Assembly (NCBI GenBank): GCA_003454335.1
Contig: DMKK01000262.1
Coordinates: forward strand, 1-7,899
DNA length: 7,899 nucleotides
Direction: 5' to 3'
DNA from: Gammaproteobacteria bacterium
GTDB taxonomy: Bacteria > Pseudomonadota > Gammaproteobacteria > UBA9214
Position 1 is the first letter of the stretch. Every line of letters begins with the position of its first letter. Positions 1 through 6,570 of this stretch are shown here, one piece after another. Made by a program: the position numbers and the translations under genes. A model generated the notes under the pieces. The model ran no database searches. It was not told the origin of the DNA and was given only the letters and a program-made list of their open reading frames with translations.

Positions 1-2
1 GC

Positions 3-50
3 ACACGGAAATAATTCTTTTAAGACTTTTTTCTTCCGTGTAATTCCGTG
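3..50. repeat. Cluster of TTCCGTG repeat units, direct and inverted
   Basis: On the plus strand ACACGGAA (3-10) is the exact reverse complement of TTCCGTGT (34-41), giving an 8-bp inverted repeat around an A/T-rich 23-bp centre. A second direct copy, TTCCGTG, lies at 44-50, ten bases after the first. The cluster sits about 35 bp past the rbfA stop codon, where truB often follows in gammaproteobacteria. It resembles a dispersed intergenic repeat or the end of an inserted element. The window stops here, so neither its full extent nor what follows can be seen. The repeats are observed; the mobile or dispersed nature is inference. Confidence 0.5.
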
Positions 51-60
51 GCAAGATATT

Positions 61-78
61 TGAGTGCCATTCCACTCA
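61..78 (-). other. Perfect 6-bp hairpin after rbfA, no U-tract
   Basis: TGAGTG (61-66) pairs perfectly with CACTCA (73-78) across a 6-base loop, 7 nt beyond the rbfA stop codon. On the minus strand the hairpin is followed by AAATATCTT rather than a run of T, so it is not a classic intrinsic terminator in either direction. It could protect a 3' end, mark a processing site, or be a weak terminator for the operon. The structure is read from sequence; its function is unknown. Confidence 0.35.
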
Positions 79-85
79 GACCGGG

Positions 86-463
86 CTATTCGTCATCATC
101 GGCATTGCCCTTGTCGCTGGCAATCGCCGCATTAATCAACGCGCCCATGCGCGCACCCTCTTCCAGGGAACGATCAAGATAAAAACGCAGCTCGGGGATC
201 ACTCTGATATGCAGGATCTTGCCCAGCCTGTGTCGCAGAAAACCGGAAGCGTGATTCAACACACGGATCGATGCATCTGTCTGTTCTGCATTCCCCAGTA
301 CCGAGACATACACTTTCGCATGCGCCAGGTCACGCGAGACTATAACAGCAGTAACACTGACCATCCCCAGCCGGGGATCCTTGATCTCATCATGTATCAG
401 CGACGCCAGCTCGCGCTGGATCTGTTCGCCAACACGGCGCGTCCTGGGAAATTCCTTTGGCAT
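86..463 (-). CDS. rbfA: Ribosome-binding factor A (30S maturation factor)
   Basis: RbfA binds the immature 30S subunit, helps 16S rRNA 5'-end processing and late maturation, and is needed for growth in the cold in E. coli. The 125-residue product opens MPKEFPRTRRVGEQIQ and continues with EIKDPRLGMVSV (residues 26-37) and SRDLAHAKVYVSV (43-55), both family hallmarks. The KH-like fold carries the RbfA A-x-G kink at 72-74 (ASG), followed by RVIPELRFYLDRSLEEG (87-103). The short acidic tail is usual for the family. The ATG at 463 is chosen because MPKEF matches the E. coli N-terminus (MAKEF); a longer in-frame reading to 565 overlaps infB and adds no conserved sequence. No clear Shine-Dalgarno precedes this ATG, and a GTG lies directly upstream in frame. 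It follows infB by 61 nt and is the last gene of the operon seen here. Confidence 0.96.
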   Translation of the reverse strand: MPKEFPRTRRVGEQIQRELASLIHDEIKDPRLGMVSVTAVIVSRDLAHAKVYVSVLGNAEQTDASIRVLNHASGFLRHRLGKILHIRVIPELRFYLDRSLEEGARMGALINAAIASDKGNADDDE

Positions 464-524
464 CACTAATACACACGCTAACAGCAGGTTCGGGTCATGA
501 AATACAGCAACAAACCAGACAGCC

Positions 525-3086
525 CTACAGCGTGCGCGCCACCTCAAAGCGTTCAAACACTTCAATCTGATCGCCGGCCTTAACGCTGTAATTCTTCACG
601 CCTATGCCGCACTCCGTGCCCGCCTTGACTTCATTGACGTCATCCTTGAAGCGGCGCAGGGACTCAAGCTCACCTTCAAAGACCACGACATCGTCACGCA
701 GCACACGAATCGGACTACTGCGACGCACGGTTCCCTCGGTGACAATACTGCCGGCAATATCGCCCAGCTTGCGCGAACGAAATACTTCCTTGACCTGCGC
801 CAGGCCGATGATCTTTTCTCTGATCTCCGGTGCCATCAAGCCACTTGCAGCCGCCTTGACGTCATCAATGGCATTATAGATGACACTGTAGTACTTGAGT
901 TCAATGTTATTGTCCTCGATCAGGCGTTTGGAGGAACCATCGGCACGCACATTAAAACCGATGATAATGGCGTTGGAAGCAACAGCCAGATTAACATCCG
1001 ACTCGTTGATACCACCGACACCACTGCCAACCACCTTCACCTTCACATCCGACTCATCGGCCGTCAAACTGGTCAAGGCCTCTTTCAACGCCTCGGCACT
1101 GCCCTGCACGTCTGCCTTGAGCACGATATTGACAGCCGGCACCTGACCATCACGCACAGATGAAAACACATCTTCAAGTCGTGCCTGCTGCTGCGTGGCA
1201 AGCCGCTGGGCACGGGATTTTTCCTGTCGCAACTGGGCAAGCTCACGGGCCTTGCGTTCATCAGCAACAACAATAACCTCATCACCTGCATTCGGGACTG
1301 CCGACAGTCCCAGCACCTGTACCGGTATGGATGGACCTGCCTCGGAAACCTGCTTGCCATTCTCGTCGAACATGGCACGCACCCGGCCAAATTCGGTCCC
1401 GGTCAATACCAGGTCGCCTTTCTTGAGCACACCGTTCTGTACCAGGATTGTGGCAACCGCGCCGCGCCCCTTGTCCAGACTGGATTCCACCACCACTCCG
1501 GTGGCAGGGCAGTCATGTACTGCCGTCAGTTCAAGCATTTCGGCCTGCAGCAACACAGCGTCCAGCAAGGCGTCAACACCTTCACCGGTTTTTGCTGATA
1601 CCGGAGCAAAGATGATGTCGCCACCCCAGTCCTCGGGAATCACATCCAGCGCCGCCATTTCGTTCTTGACACGATCCTGATCCGCTTCCGGTTTATCCAT
1701 CTTGTTGACAGCGATCATCAACGGCACCCCGGCCGCCCGGGCATGTGTAACGGCCTCTTTCGTCTGCGGCTTGACACCATCGTCTGCGGCAACAACCAGA
1801 ATGACAATATCCGTCACCCCTGCGCCACGCGCACGCATGGCGGTAAATGCAGCATGTCCCGGTGTATCCAGAAAGCTGACCATGCCTTTCGGGGTTTCCA
1901 CATGATAGGCACCAATATGCTGGGTAATACCACCAGCCTCGGCATCGGCTACCTTGGTACGCCGGATATAATCCAGTAACGAGGTCTTGCCATGATCGAC
2001 ATGCCCCATAATGGTCACCACGGGCGGACGCGGCAGTCGCTCACCGGAGACTTCCTTGACCTGCTGTTGCAGCTCATCTTCGAGGGCATTTTCCTGCGCC
2101 GGTTTGGCAATATGGCCCATCTCTTCCACAACCAGCGTAGCCGTATCCTGATCGAGTGACTGATTGATCGCCGCCATCACACCCATCTGCATCAGCACCT
2201 TGATGATTTCCGCCGCCTTGACAGACATCTTCCGTGCCAGCTCGGCAACAAGAATATTCTCGGGGATGGAAATCTCATGGACAACCGTCGCTGTCGGCCG
2301 CTCAAAACCATGAGCTCCTGTCGACTCGATAGTGACGCGACGCGAAGGCTTCGACTTCTTCTTGCGACGACCCCCTTTACCGGCCGTTACATGTAATTGT
2401 TTGCGACCGTACTTGGTATCCTTGCCGCTTGCATCCTTGCGTGACTTGCGGTCTGCGTCCGGTTTCTTGGTGCGGCCTTCTTCCGGTTTTGCGGCTGCAG
2501 TACGCGCTTCTTCTGCGGCCCGTGCCTGCTGTTGAGCCTCTTCTGCCGCCTTCTTCCGCTCATCACGCGCGGCCTGCAAGCGCTGCTCTTCAGCGGCCTT
2601 TTCTGCCTCAATCTTTTCCCTGGCTTCTTCACGCTTCTTGTTGGCAGCTTCATCACGAGCATCTGCTTCTGCCTTGATACTTGCCTGCTCCGCCGCTTCC
2701 GCATCGAGCCGCTGCTGCTCTTCGGCCACCAGGTCGGCGCGTTTTACGTAGCTGCGTTTCTTGCGAACCTCTACCGCAACTGTCCTGGCTTCGGGACGCG
2801 TGCGGGTGGCACTCCTGCCAGCCGGACCACGGCCTGCCGGAACCTTCGCACGCAGCTCAGTCTGTGTTTTTCTTTTCAACGTTATCTTGTTGCTACCGCC
2901 TGTAGACAGGGCTCCCCGATTACCATGACTTTGACGCAGAAAATCCAGCAACTGGGTCTTCTCAGTATCAGAGATGGTCGCATTTTCATCACTGACCGTG
3001 AGCCCTGCTTCACCCAGCTGCACCAGCAGCCTGTCCGGCGGCACACCAACCACTTCAGCGAACTGTTTTACCGTAACTTCTGACAT
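525..3086 (-). CDS. infB: Translation initiation factor IF-2
   Basis: IF2 is the GTPase that brings fMet-tRNA to the 30S P site and drives subunit joining. The 853-residue product (E. coli about 890) has an IF2_N helical domain at about 1-53. A lysine-, glutamate- and alanine-rich, probably coiled or disordered linker covers about 105-250, and a second IF2_N domain about 270-325 ([16 protein letters not shown] at 274-289). The GTPase domain starts near 352 with all G motifs intact: GHVDHGKT (361-368), [10 protein letters not shown] switch (385-394), DTPGH (407-411), NKMD (461-464) and SAK (497-499). Beta-barrel domain II follows, then the third domain with [10 protein letters not shown] (658-667) and [15 protein letters not shown] (683-697). 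The C-terminal initiator-tRNA-binding barrel ends at 853. AGGAG at 3098-3102, 11 nt before the ATG, serves as Shine-Dalgarno. It lies 26 nt after nusA in the operon. Long plus-strand ORFs opposite it are composition shadows. Confidence 0.98.
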   Translation of the reverse strand: MSEVTVKQFAEVVGVPPDRLLVQLGEAGLTVSDENATISDTEKTQLLDFLRQSHGNRGALSTGGSNKITLKRKTQTELRAKVPAGRGPAGRSATRTRPEARTVAVEVRKKRSYVKRADLVAEEQQRLDAEAAEQASIKAEADARDEAANKKREEAREKIEAEKAAEEQRLQAARDERKKAAEEAQQQARAAEEARTAAAKPEEGRTKKPDADRKSRKDASGKDTKYGRKQLHVTAGKGGRRKKKSKPSRRVTIESTGAHGFERPTATVVHEISIPENILVAELARKMSVKAAEIIKVLMQMGVMAAINQSLDQDTATLVVEEMGHIAKPAQENALEDELQQQVKEVSGERLPRPPVVTIMGHVDHGKTSLLDYIRRTKVADAEAGGITQHIGAYHVETPKGMVSFLDTPGHAAFTAMRARGAGVTDIVILVVAADDGVKPQTKEAVTHARAAGVPLMIAVNKMDKPEADQDRVKNEMAALDVIPEDWGGDIIFAPVSAKTGEGVDALLDAVLLQAEMLELTAVHDCPATGVVVESSLDKGRGAVATILVQNGVLKKGDLVLTGTEFGRVRAMFDENGKQVSEAGPSIPVQVLGLSAVPNAGDEVIVVADERKARELAQLRQEKSRAQRLATQQQARLEDVFSSVRDGQVPAVNIVLKADVQGSAEALKEALTSLTADESDVKVKVVGSGVGGINESDVNLAVASNAIIIGFNVRADGSSKRLIEDNNIELKYYSVIYNAIDDVKAAASGLMAPEIREKIIGLAQVKEVFRSRKLGDIAGSIVTEGTVRRSSPIRVLRDDVVVFEGELESLRRFKDDVNEVKAGTECGIGVKNYSVKAGDQIEVFERFEVARTL

Positions 3087-3112
3087 TACCTGTCTCGCTC
3101 CTATACCAACTG

Positions 3113-4651
3113 TCAGTCGGTTGCTTCTTCAGCAAACCAGGGGGCCCGTGCCGTCATGATCAGGACACCCGCCCGTTCCCTATCCATACCCTCAATATCC
3201 AGCAATTCATCAACCGCCTGTTCTGCCAGATCCTCCATGGTGACCACCCCGCGGCCCGCAAGCTCGTAGGCCAGATCCTTGTTCATACCTTCCATTTCCA
3301 GCAAATCGCTGGCAGGCTCTGCATCACCGATGGTTTCTTCTTTCGTAATCGCCTGCGTCAACAGCACATCACGCGCACGGCCACGCAATTCTTCCACGAT
3401 ATCCTCATCGAATTCCTCGACGGCCAGCAACTCGCTGTTCGGCACGTACACGATTTCCTCGATCGAGGAAAAACCTTCCTGAACGAGAATAACGGAGATT
3501 TCCTCATCTACATCGAGCTGCTCGGTAAACAGTTTCTTTAGTTCGGCTGCCTCGGACTCGCTCTTCTCTTCCGCCTGCACCTCATCCATGACGTTCAGTG
3601 TCCAGCCAGTCAACTGACTTGCCAGGCGCACATTCTGTCCACCACGACCGATGGCCTGCGACAGCTGGTCTTCAGCGACGGCAATATCCATCATGTGTGT
3701 ATCTTCATCGACCACGATGGAGGCCACTTCGGCAGGTGACATGGCATTAATGACAAACTGGGCAGGATTTTCGTCCCAGAGAATAATATCGACACGTTCA
3801 CCGGACAGCTCGGTTGACACCGTCTGCACACGTGAACCACGCATCCCGACACAGGCACCGACCGGGTCGATGCGCGGATCGTTACTTTTCACTGCAATCT
3901 TGGCGCGCAGCCCCGGATCACGGGCAGCCGCAAGAATATCAATCAGGTCCTGCCCCACTTCGGGCACTTCCAGCTTGAACAGTTCCAGCAGAAATTCCGG
4001 TGCCACACGGCTGACGAACAACTGCGGCCCGCGCTGCTCGGCGCTGACTTCCCGCAGGTAACCACGCAAGCGGTCACCGGGGCGCACGGCCTCGCGCGGA
4101 ATCATTTCCTCACGCAGAATAATTGCCTCGGCATTGCCACCCAGGTCAAGATAAACATTACCGCGCTCAACACGCTTCACAACACCGGTGACCAGTTCGC
4201 CGACACGATCCTGGTAGGCATCAACCACCATGGCTCGTTCTGCTTCACGGACCTTCTGGACAATGACCTGCTTGGCAGTCTGGGCACCGATACGGCCAAA
4301 ACCCACCGAGTCCATCGGTTCCTCAATGTAATCACCGTGCTTCAGTTCGGAATCCATTTCCAGCGCTGCCGCCAGCGTGAACTGGCGCTCCGGCGCATCA
4401 AAGACCAGCACATCTTCATCAGTTTCATTGGCGGCTTCTGCCAGCGACTCATCAATCACCTGCCAGCGACGAAATGTTTCGTAGTCACCGGACTCGCGAT
4501 CGATAGCAACGCGCGCATCTATATCACCGCTTACATTCTTGCGGGTTGCGGTCGCCAATGCGATCTCAATGGCTTCGAAAATAATTTCCTTATCGATGCC
4601 TTTTTCGTTCGATACCGCGTCCACCACCATCAGTATCTCTTTACTGTCCAT
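3113..4651 (-). CDS. nusA: Transcription termination/antitermination factor NusA
   Basis: NusA binds RNA polymerase, promotes pausing and hairpin-dependent termination, and takes part in rRNA and phage-type antitermination. The 512-residue product has an N-terminal polymerase-binding domain (about 1-125, ending in [19 protein letters not shown] at 124-142). An S1 domain follows (about 147-215; [15 protein letters not shown]). KH1 carries [15 protein letters not shown] (262-276) and KH2 carries the GxxG loop in [15 protein letters not shown] (332-346). Two C-terminal acidic helix-hairpin-helix repeats of the gammaproteobacterial type lie at about 374-440 and 447-505. The N-terminal domain has a loop after FRRW (60-63) roughly 15 residues longer than I recall in E. 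coli, acidic at about 72-85. GGAGGT at 4659-4664, 7 nt before the ATG, is the best Shine-Dalgarno in the operon. rimP lies 21 nt upstream and infB 26 nt downstream. It may regulate its own operon through the leader terminators. Confidence 0.98.
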   Translation of the reverse strand: MDSKEILMVVDAVSNEKGIDKEIIFEAIEIALATATRKNVSGDIDARVAIDRESGDYETFRRWQVIDESLAEAANETDEDVLVFDAPERQFTLAAALEMDSELKHGDYIEEPMDSVGFGRIGAQTAKQVIVQKVREAERAMVVDAYQDRVGELVTGVVKRVERGNVYLDLGGNAEAIILREEMIPREAVRPGDRLRGYLREVSAEQRGPQLFVSRVAPEFLLELFKLEVPEVGQDLIDILAAARDPGLRAKIAVKSNDPRIDPVGACVGMRGSRVQTVSTELSGERVDIILWDENPAQFVINAMSPAEVASIVVDEDTHMMDIAVAEDQLSQAIGRGGQNVRLASQLTGWTLNVMDEVQAEEKSESEAAELKKLFTEQLDVDEEISVILVQEGFSSIEEIVYVPNSELLAVEEFDEDIVEELRGRARDVLLTQAITKEETIGDAEPASDLLEMEGMNKDLAYELAGRGVVTMEDLAEQAVDELLDIEGMDRERAGVLIMTARAPWFAEEATD

Positions 4652-4672
4652 TCCCGAAACCTCCGACTACAT

Positions 4673-5131
4673 TCAGTATTCCGGCACCAGGCGTGCCTGT
4701 TCAATCTGGTCAAAAGGCAGACTGATTTCCATATCATCCTGCTCGAATACAACGTTATCGCCCTGCATCCCCGTCAAACGGCCCTTGAACTTGCGTCGGC
4801 CCTCGATCGGATACGCGGTGCGTACCTTTATCAGGCTCCCGGCGAATCGTTCAAAGTCCTGCGGACGAAACAACATCCGATCAAGGCCGGGTGACGATAC
4901 CTCCAGGGTGTAATGCCCCGGTATCGGGTCCTCGACATCCAGCACGCCGCTGACCTGATAACTGACCTTCTGGCAATCGTCCGCCGAAATGCCCTTTTCG
5001 CTATCTATATATATTCTTAACAGGCCACCACCCTTGCCGCCTGTCTGGAACTCGACACCTACCAGTTCATAACCCATGGAACTGATCCCCGGCTCCAGCA
5101 AATCGCCTATATGTAACGGATCCTGCTTCAT
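4673..5131 (-). CDS. rimP: Ribosome maturation factor RimP
   Basis: RimP assists early 30S assembly, acting on the S12/central region of the small subunit. The 152-residue product (E. coli about 150) has the N-terminal alpha/beta domain with GYELVGVEF (20-28), LRIYIDSEKG (38-47), DDC (51-53) and VLDVEDPI (63-70). The conserved LEVSSPGLDR follows at 76-85. A C-terminal SH3-like domain runs from about 93 to 150 and ends in LVPEY, like the LVPHF end of the E. coli protein. The ATG at 5131 is preferred over an in-frame TTG at 5161: it fits family length, has a GGAG 6 nt upstream, and the longer form would extend through the terminator hairpin. It is the first gene of the rimP-nusA-infB-rbfA operon. 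No tRNA gene lies just upstream, unlike the metY arrangement of E. coli. Confidence 0.97.
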   Translation of the reverse strand: MKQDPLHIGDLLEPGISSMGYELVGVEFQTGGKGGGLLRIYIDSEKGISADDCQKVSYQVSGVLDVEDPIPGHYTLEVSSPGLDRMLFRPQDFERFAGSLIKVRTAYPIEGRRKFKGRLTGMQGDNVVFEQDDMEISLPFDQIEQARLVPEY

Positions 5132-5137
5132 TCTGTG

Positions 5138-5141
5138 CTCC
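5138..5141 (-). promoter_or_regulatory. Shine-Dalgarno that fixes the rimP start
   Basis: The minus strand reads CCGGAGCACAGA then ATG, placing GGAG six bases before the rimP start at 5131. It begins only 6 nt after the end of the U-tract of the terminator at 5148-5168, so any rimP mRNA starting at the upstream promoter must first read through that hairpin. Confidence 0.8.
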
Positions 5142-5147
5142 GGAAAC

Positions 5148-5168
5148 AAAAAATGGGCCAAAGGCCCA
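5148..5168 (-). terminator. Intrinsic terminator T2 in the rimP leader
   Basis: Read on the minus strand, TGGGCC-TTT-GGCCCA forms a perfect 6-bp GC-rich stem with a three-base loop, followed at once by six T, then G and three more T. This is a textbook Rho-independent terminator. It points into rimP, with only 16 nt between the T-run and the start codon, so it cannot be the ordinary 3' end of a distant gene without also affecting rimP. On the plus strand the stem is followed by CTCCATTTACTC, so it acts in one direction only. Attenuation of the rimP operon is the simplest reading. Confidence 0.85.
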
Positions 5169-5174
5169 CTCCAT

Positions 5175-5325
5175 TTACTCCGAAATTTATTCCTGAGATT
5201 CAGTTACTTACCGAACCCAACCCTGACGCTACCGCAGCGGACTTCCTGTCCGGGAACAAAAAGACCCCGCTCATGGGGTCCAGTCAGGCAATACGGGCTA
5301 TCCACACACCCACATTTACCGGAGT
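5175..5325 (-). promoter_or_regulatory. rimP operon leader region, candidate attenuator
   Basis: From the predicted start site near 5325 to the T2 hairpin the leader is about 150 nt and contains no tRNA cloverleaf and no TTC-loop signature. It holds terminator T1 (5258-5280), then a 5-bp hairpin CGGAC/GTCCG (5238-5242 with 5248-5252), and a G-rich segment GGGTTGGGTTCGG on the minus strand around 5210-5225. GGTTC in that segment could pair weakly, with two G-U pairs, to GGGCC in the T2 5' arm; this is the only antiterminator candidate I found and it is not convincing. Control by NusA-dependent termination is inferred from family knowledge, since NusA autoregulation is documented in model bacteria. 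Confidence 0.5.
5258..5280 (-). terminator. Intrinsic terminator T1 in the rimP leader
   Basis: On the minus strand GACCCC-ATGAGC-GGGGTC forms a perfect 6-bp stem with a six-base loop, followed directly by five T. It lies 45-65 nt downstream of the start site predicted from the promoter at 5332-5359. It would therefore end short transcripts from that promoter, as well as any read-through from the transglycosylase gene. No T-run follows on the plus strand. Confidence 0.83.
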
Positions 5326-5331
5326 GCGCGT

Positions 5332-5359
5332 ATTCTACACCCCCAGATAGATACGTCAA
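5332..5359 (-). promoter_or_regulatory. Sigma70-type promoter for the rimP operon
   Basis: On the minus strand, -35 TTGACG (5354-5359) and -10 TAGAAT (5332-5337) are separated by 16 bp. Each matches the consensus at five of six positions. A T-rich GGTTTTTGG lies just upstream of the -35. The start site would fall around 5324-5326. Position and strand suit rimP-nusA-infB-rbfA, and a terminator-like hairpin lies between it and the gene before. This is a sequence match only; further promoters may exist inside the operon. Confidence 0.65.
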
Positions 5360-5376
5360 TCCAAAAACCTTACAGG

Positions 5377-5397
5377 AAAACCGGACCCTGTGCCCGG
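5377..5397 (-). terminator. Weak terminator after the transglycosylase gene
   Basis: On the minus strand CCGGG (5393-5397) can pair with TCCGG (5381-5385), four GC pairs plus one G-T, around a seven-base loop, followed by TTTT. It begins about 22 nt past the transglycosylase stop and lies before the -35 of the rimP promoter, which is where a terminator for that gene would be expected. The stem is short and the T-run modest, so efficiency is doubtful. Confidence 0.4.
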
Positions 5398-5419
5398 ACC
5401 TGCATATCACAGCAAGTTG

Positions 5420-6343
5420 TTACTTGATGCTGTCTGGCGAAATATAGCCACGACTGAGTGCGCGCTCATTACGCGCCTTGGCCTGTTGCCAGGCCACTGC
5501 TTTTTTACGCTTGTTGCTGGCGTATTTTCCCGACGGCTTGCTGATGCCCCTGCGGGTCCGTATGTAATCGGCATAGATATGTACAATGCGTTTGACATAC
5601 AAACGGGTTTCTTTATAGGGAGGAATGCCATTGTGCTTCTTTACCGCAGCCTCTCCGGCATTGTAGCCAGCAAGCACCAGTTTGGTCTTGCCCGAAAAGT
5701 GATCGCTCAACCAGCGCAGGTAAGCCATACCACCTTGCAGATTCTGCAGGGGATCCCTGATGTTACTCACACCAAACCGTTTGGCAGTGGCAGGCATCAG
5801 TTGCATTAAGCCACGTGCATTCTTCGGGGATCTTGCACGCGCATCAAAATTTGACTCCACCTGAATCAGTGACAGGACGAGTTCCGGGTTGAGACCGTAG
5901 TGTGGTGCAAGCAGATTCACCCAGGTGGTGATCGTGGCACGATCCGGCGTCGGCTCTACCAATGGACAATCCGGATCAGCCGCATCGATTGTCCCGTCGA
6001 TAAGCGCCTCAAACATCCGGCTTGCACTGGTATCTCCCTGCTTTTCTGCCTGTCTGAACCAGCCGGCTGCGAGCGCATCATCCGGCATCCGGCCCCAGCC
6101 GTTCATGTGCATCGAGCCCAGGTGATACGCCGCCTCGCCATCGCCCTGTAGCGCGGCGACACAATACAGTTCATAGGCACGCTCATAATCCTTTGTCACG
6201 CCCTCGCCGTTCTTGTAGCGAACAGCCTCCTCGCGCAAATCAGCAGGCGCAGGCACCAGCGCACTCGCAGGAGATGCGACCAACAGCAGTAGCCACACCA
6301 GCCCCGCCAGTGATTGCCTGTGAATCATCGAGGTAACGCTCAT
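5420..6343 (-). CDS. Exported Sel1-repeat lytic transglycosylase (SLT domain)
   Basis: This is probably a periplasmic murein lytic transglycosylase that cleaves the MurNAc-GlcNAc bond of peptidoglycan to give 1,6-anhydro ends. The 307-residue product (from ATG 6343) begins with a signal peptide: a hydrophobic LAGLVWLLLLVA core ending SPASA near residue 28. No lipobox cysteine is evident. Two 36-residue Sel1 repeats occupy about 33-104, with GEGVTKD in the first. The SLT (GH23) domain spans about 140-260: catalytic Glu163 in LIQVESNFDARA, then ARGLMQLMPATAKRFGV (176-192) and AGYNAGEAAVKKHNGIP (225-241). A lysine/arginine-rich tail follows. In-frame alternatives are ATG 6328, which still leaves a full signal peptide, and GTG 6379; none has a clear Shine-Dalgarno, so the start is uncertain. 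It stands alone between two short non-coding regions. Sel1 repeats usually bind proteins; no partner is visible here. No specific mlt name can be assigned. Confidence 0.9.
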   Translation of the reverse strand: MSVTSMIHRQSLAGLVWLLLLVASPASALVPAPADLREEAVRYKNGEGVTKDYERAYELYCVAALQGDGEAAYHLGSMHMNGWGRMPDDALAAGWFRQAEKQGDTSASRMFEALIDGTIDAADPDCPLVEPTPDRATITTWVNLLAPHYGLNPELVLSLIQVESNFDARARSPKNARGLMQLMPATAKRFGVSNIRDPLQNLQGGMAYLRWLSDHFSGKTKLVLAGYNAGEAAVKKHNGIPPYKETRLYVKRIVHIYADYIRTRRGISKPSGKYASNKRKKAVAWQQAKARNERALSRGYISPDSIK

Positions 6344-6570
6344 GCCGGAAAAAACTGCAATATTTGTACCGACCCACACATTTAATTAAAACTATCAGTC
6401 GCTTATAGATATTCAGCCACCAGACCAGGAGAGAAGATGTAAAAATAGCTGACACCTATAACAGGACCCGCACGGAAAATCCGCTACAAACCATGGATGG
6501 TTGCCGCAGTCCCGACACAGGGATTGAGGCCGTTGGCAAAGCATGGAGGGATACAAGCGTAAATATTGCG
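6344..6570. other. Intergenic region with small inverted repeats
   Basis: This stretch separates the membrane-protein gene from the transglycosylase gene and contains no credible gene on either strand. Three small structures are visible: ATAG/CTAT around CTGACAC at 6445-6459 next to an A-run; ACCAT/ATGGT around 6490-6501; and a nested arrangement in which TTGCC (6501-6505) can pair with GGCAA (6535-6539) and GTCCC (6509-6513) with GGGAT (6520-6524). None is followed by a T-run on the minus strand, so none is a clear terminator for the upstream gene. No convincing -35/-10 pair for the transglycosylase gene was found. Confidence 0.5.

Noticed and set aside
464..565. 34-residue N-terminal extension of RbfA
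   Set aside because: It overlaps the end of infB, adds no conserved sequence, and the family start MPKEF matches the ATG at 463.
1195..1680. Plus-strand ORF of 161 codons opposite the IF2 GTPase domain
   Set aside because: Serine- and threonine-rich shadow of a highly conserved gene; no family resemblance.
2532..3083. Plus-strand ORF of 183 codons opposite the infB 5' region
   Set aside because: It lies wholly within infB on the other strand, has no recognisable domain or ribosome-binding site, and is explained by the biased composition of the charged linker.
4337..4894. Plus-strand ORF of 185 codons across the nusA-rimP junction
   Set aside because: Antisense to two conserved genes in full, no motif, and it spans their intergenic gap in the wrong direction.
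5300..5317. Five-codon leader peptide (ATG TGG GTG TGT GGA TAG) just after the predicted start site
   Set aside because: No Shine-Dalgarno, too short to judge, and no run of a single regulatory amino acid codon.
5204..5410. Minus-strand ORF of 68 codons between the transglycosylase gene and rimP
   Set aside because: It crosses the predicted promoter and terminator T1, has no Shine-Dalgarno and no resemblance to known proteins.
6471..6477. CACGGAA, an isolated match to the repeat unit at the window start
   Set aside because: A 7-mer is expected about once by chance on the two strands of a window this long, and the flanks do not match.
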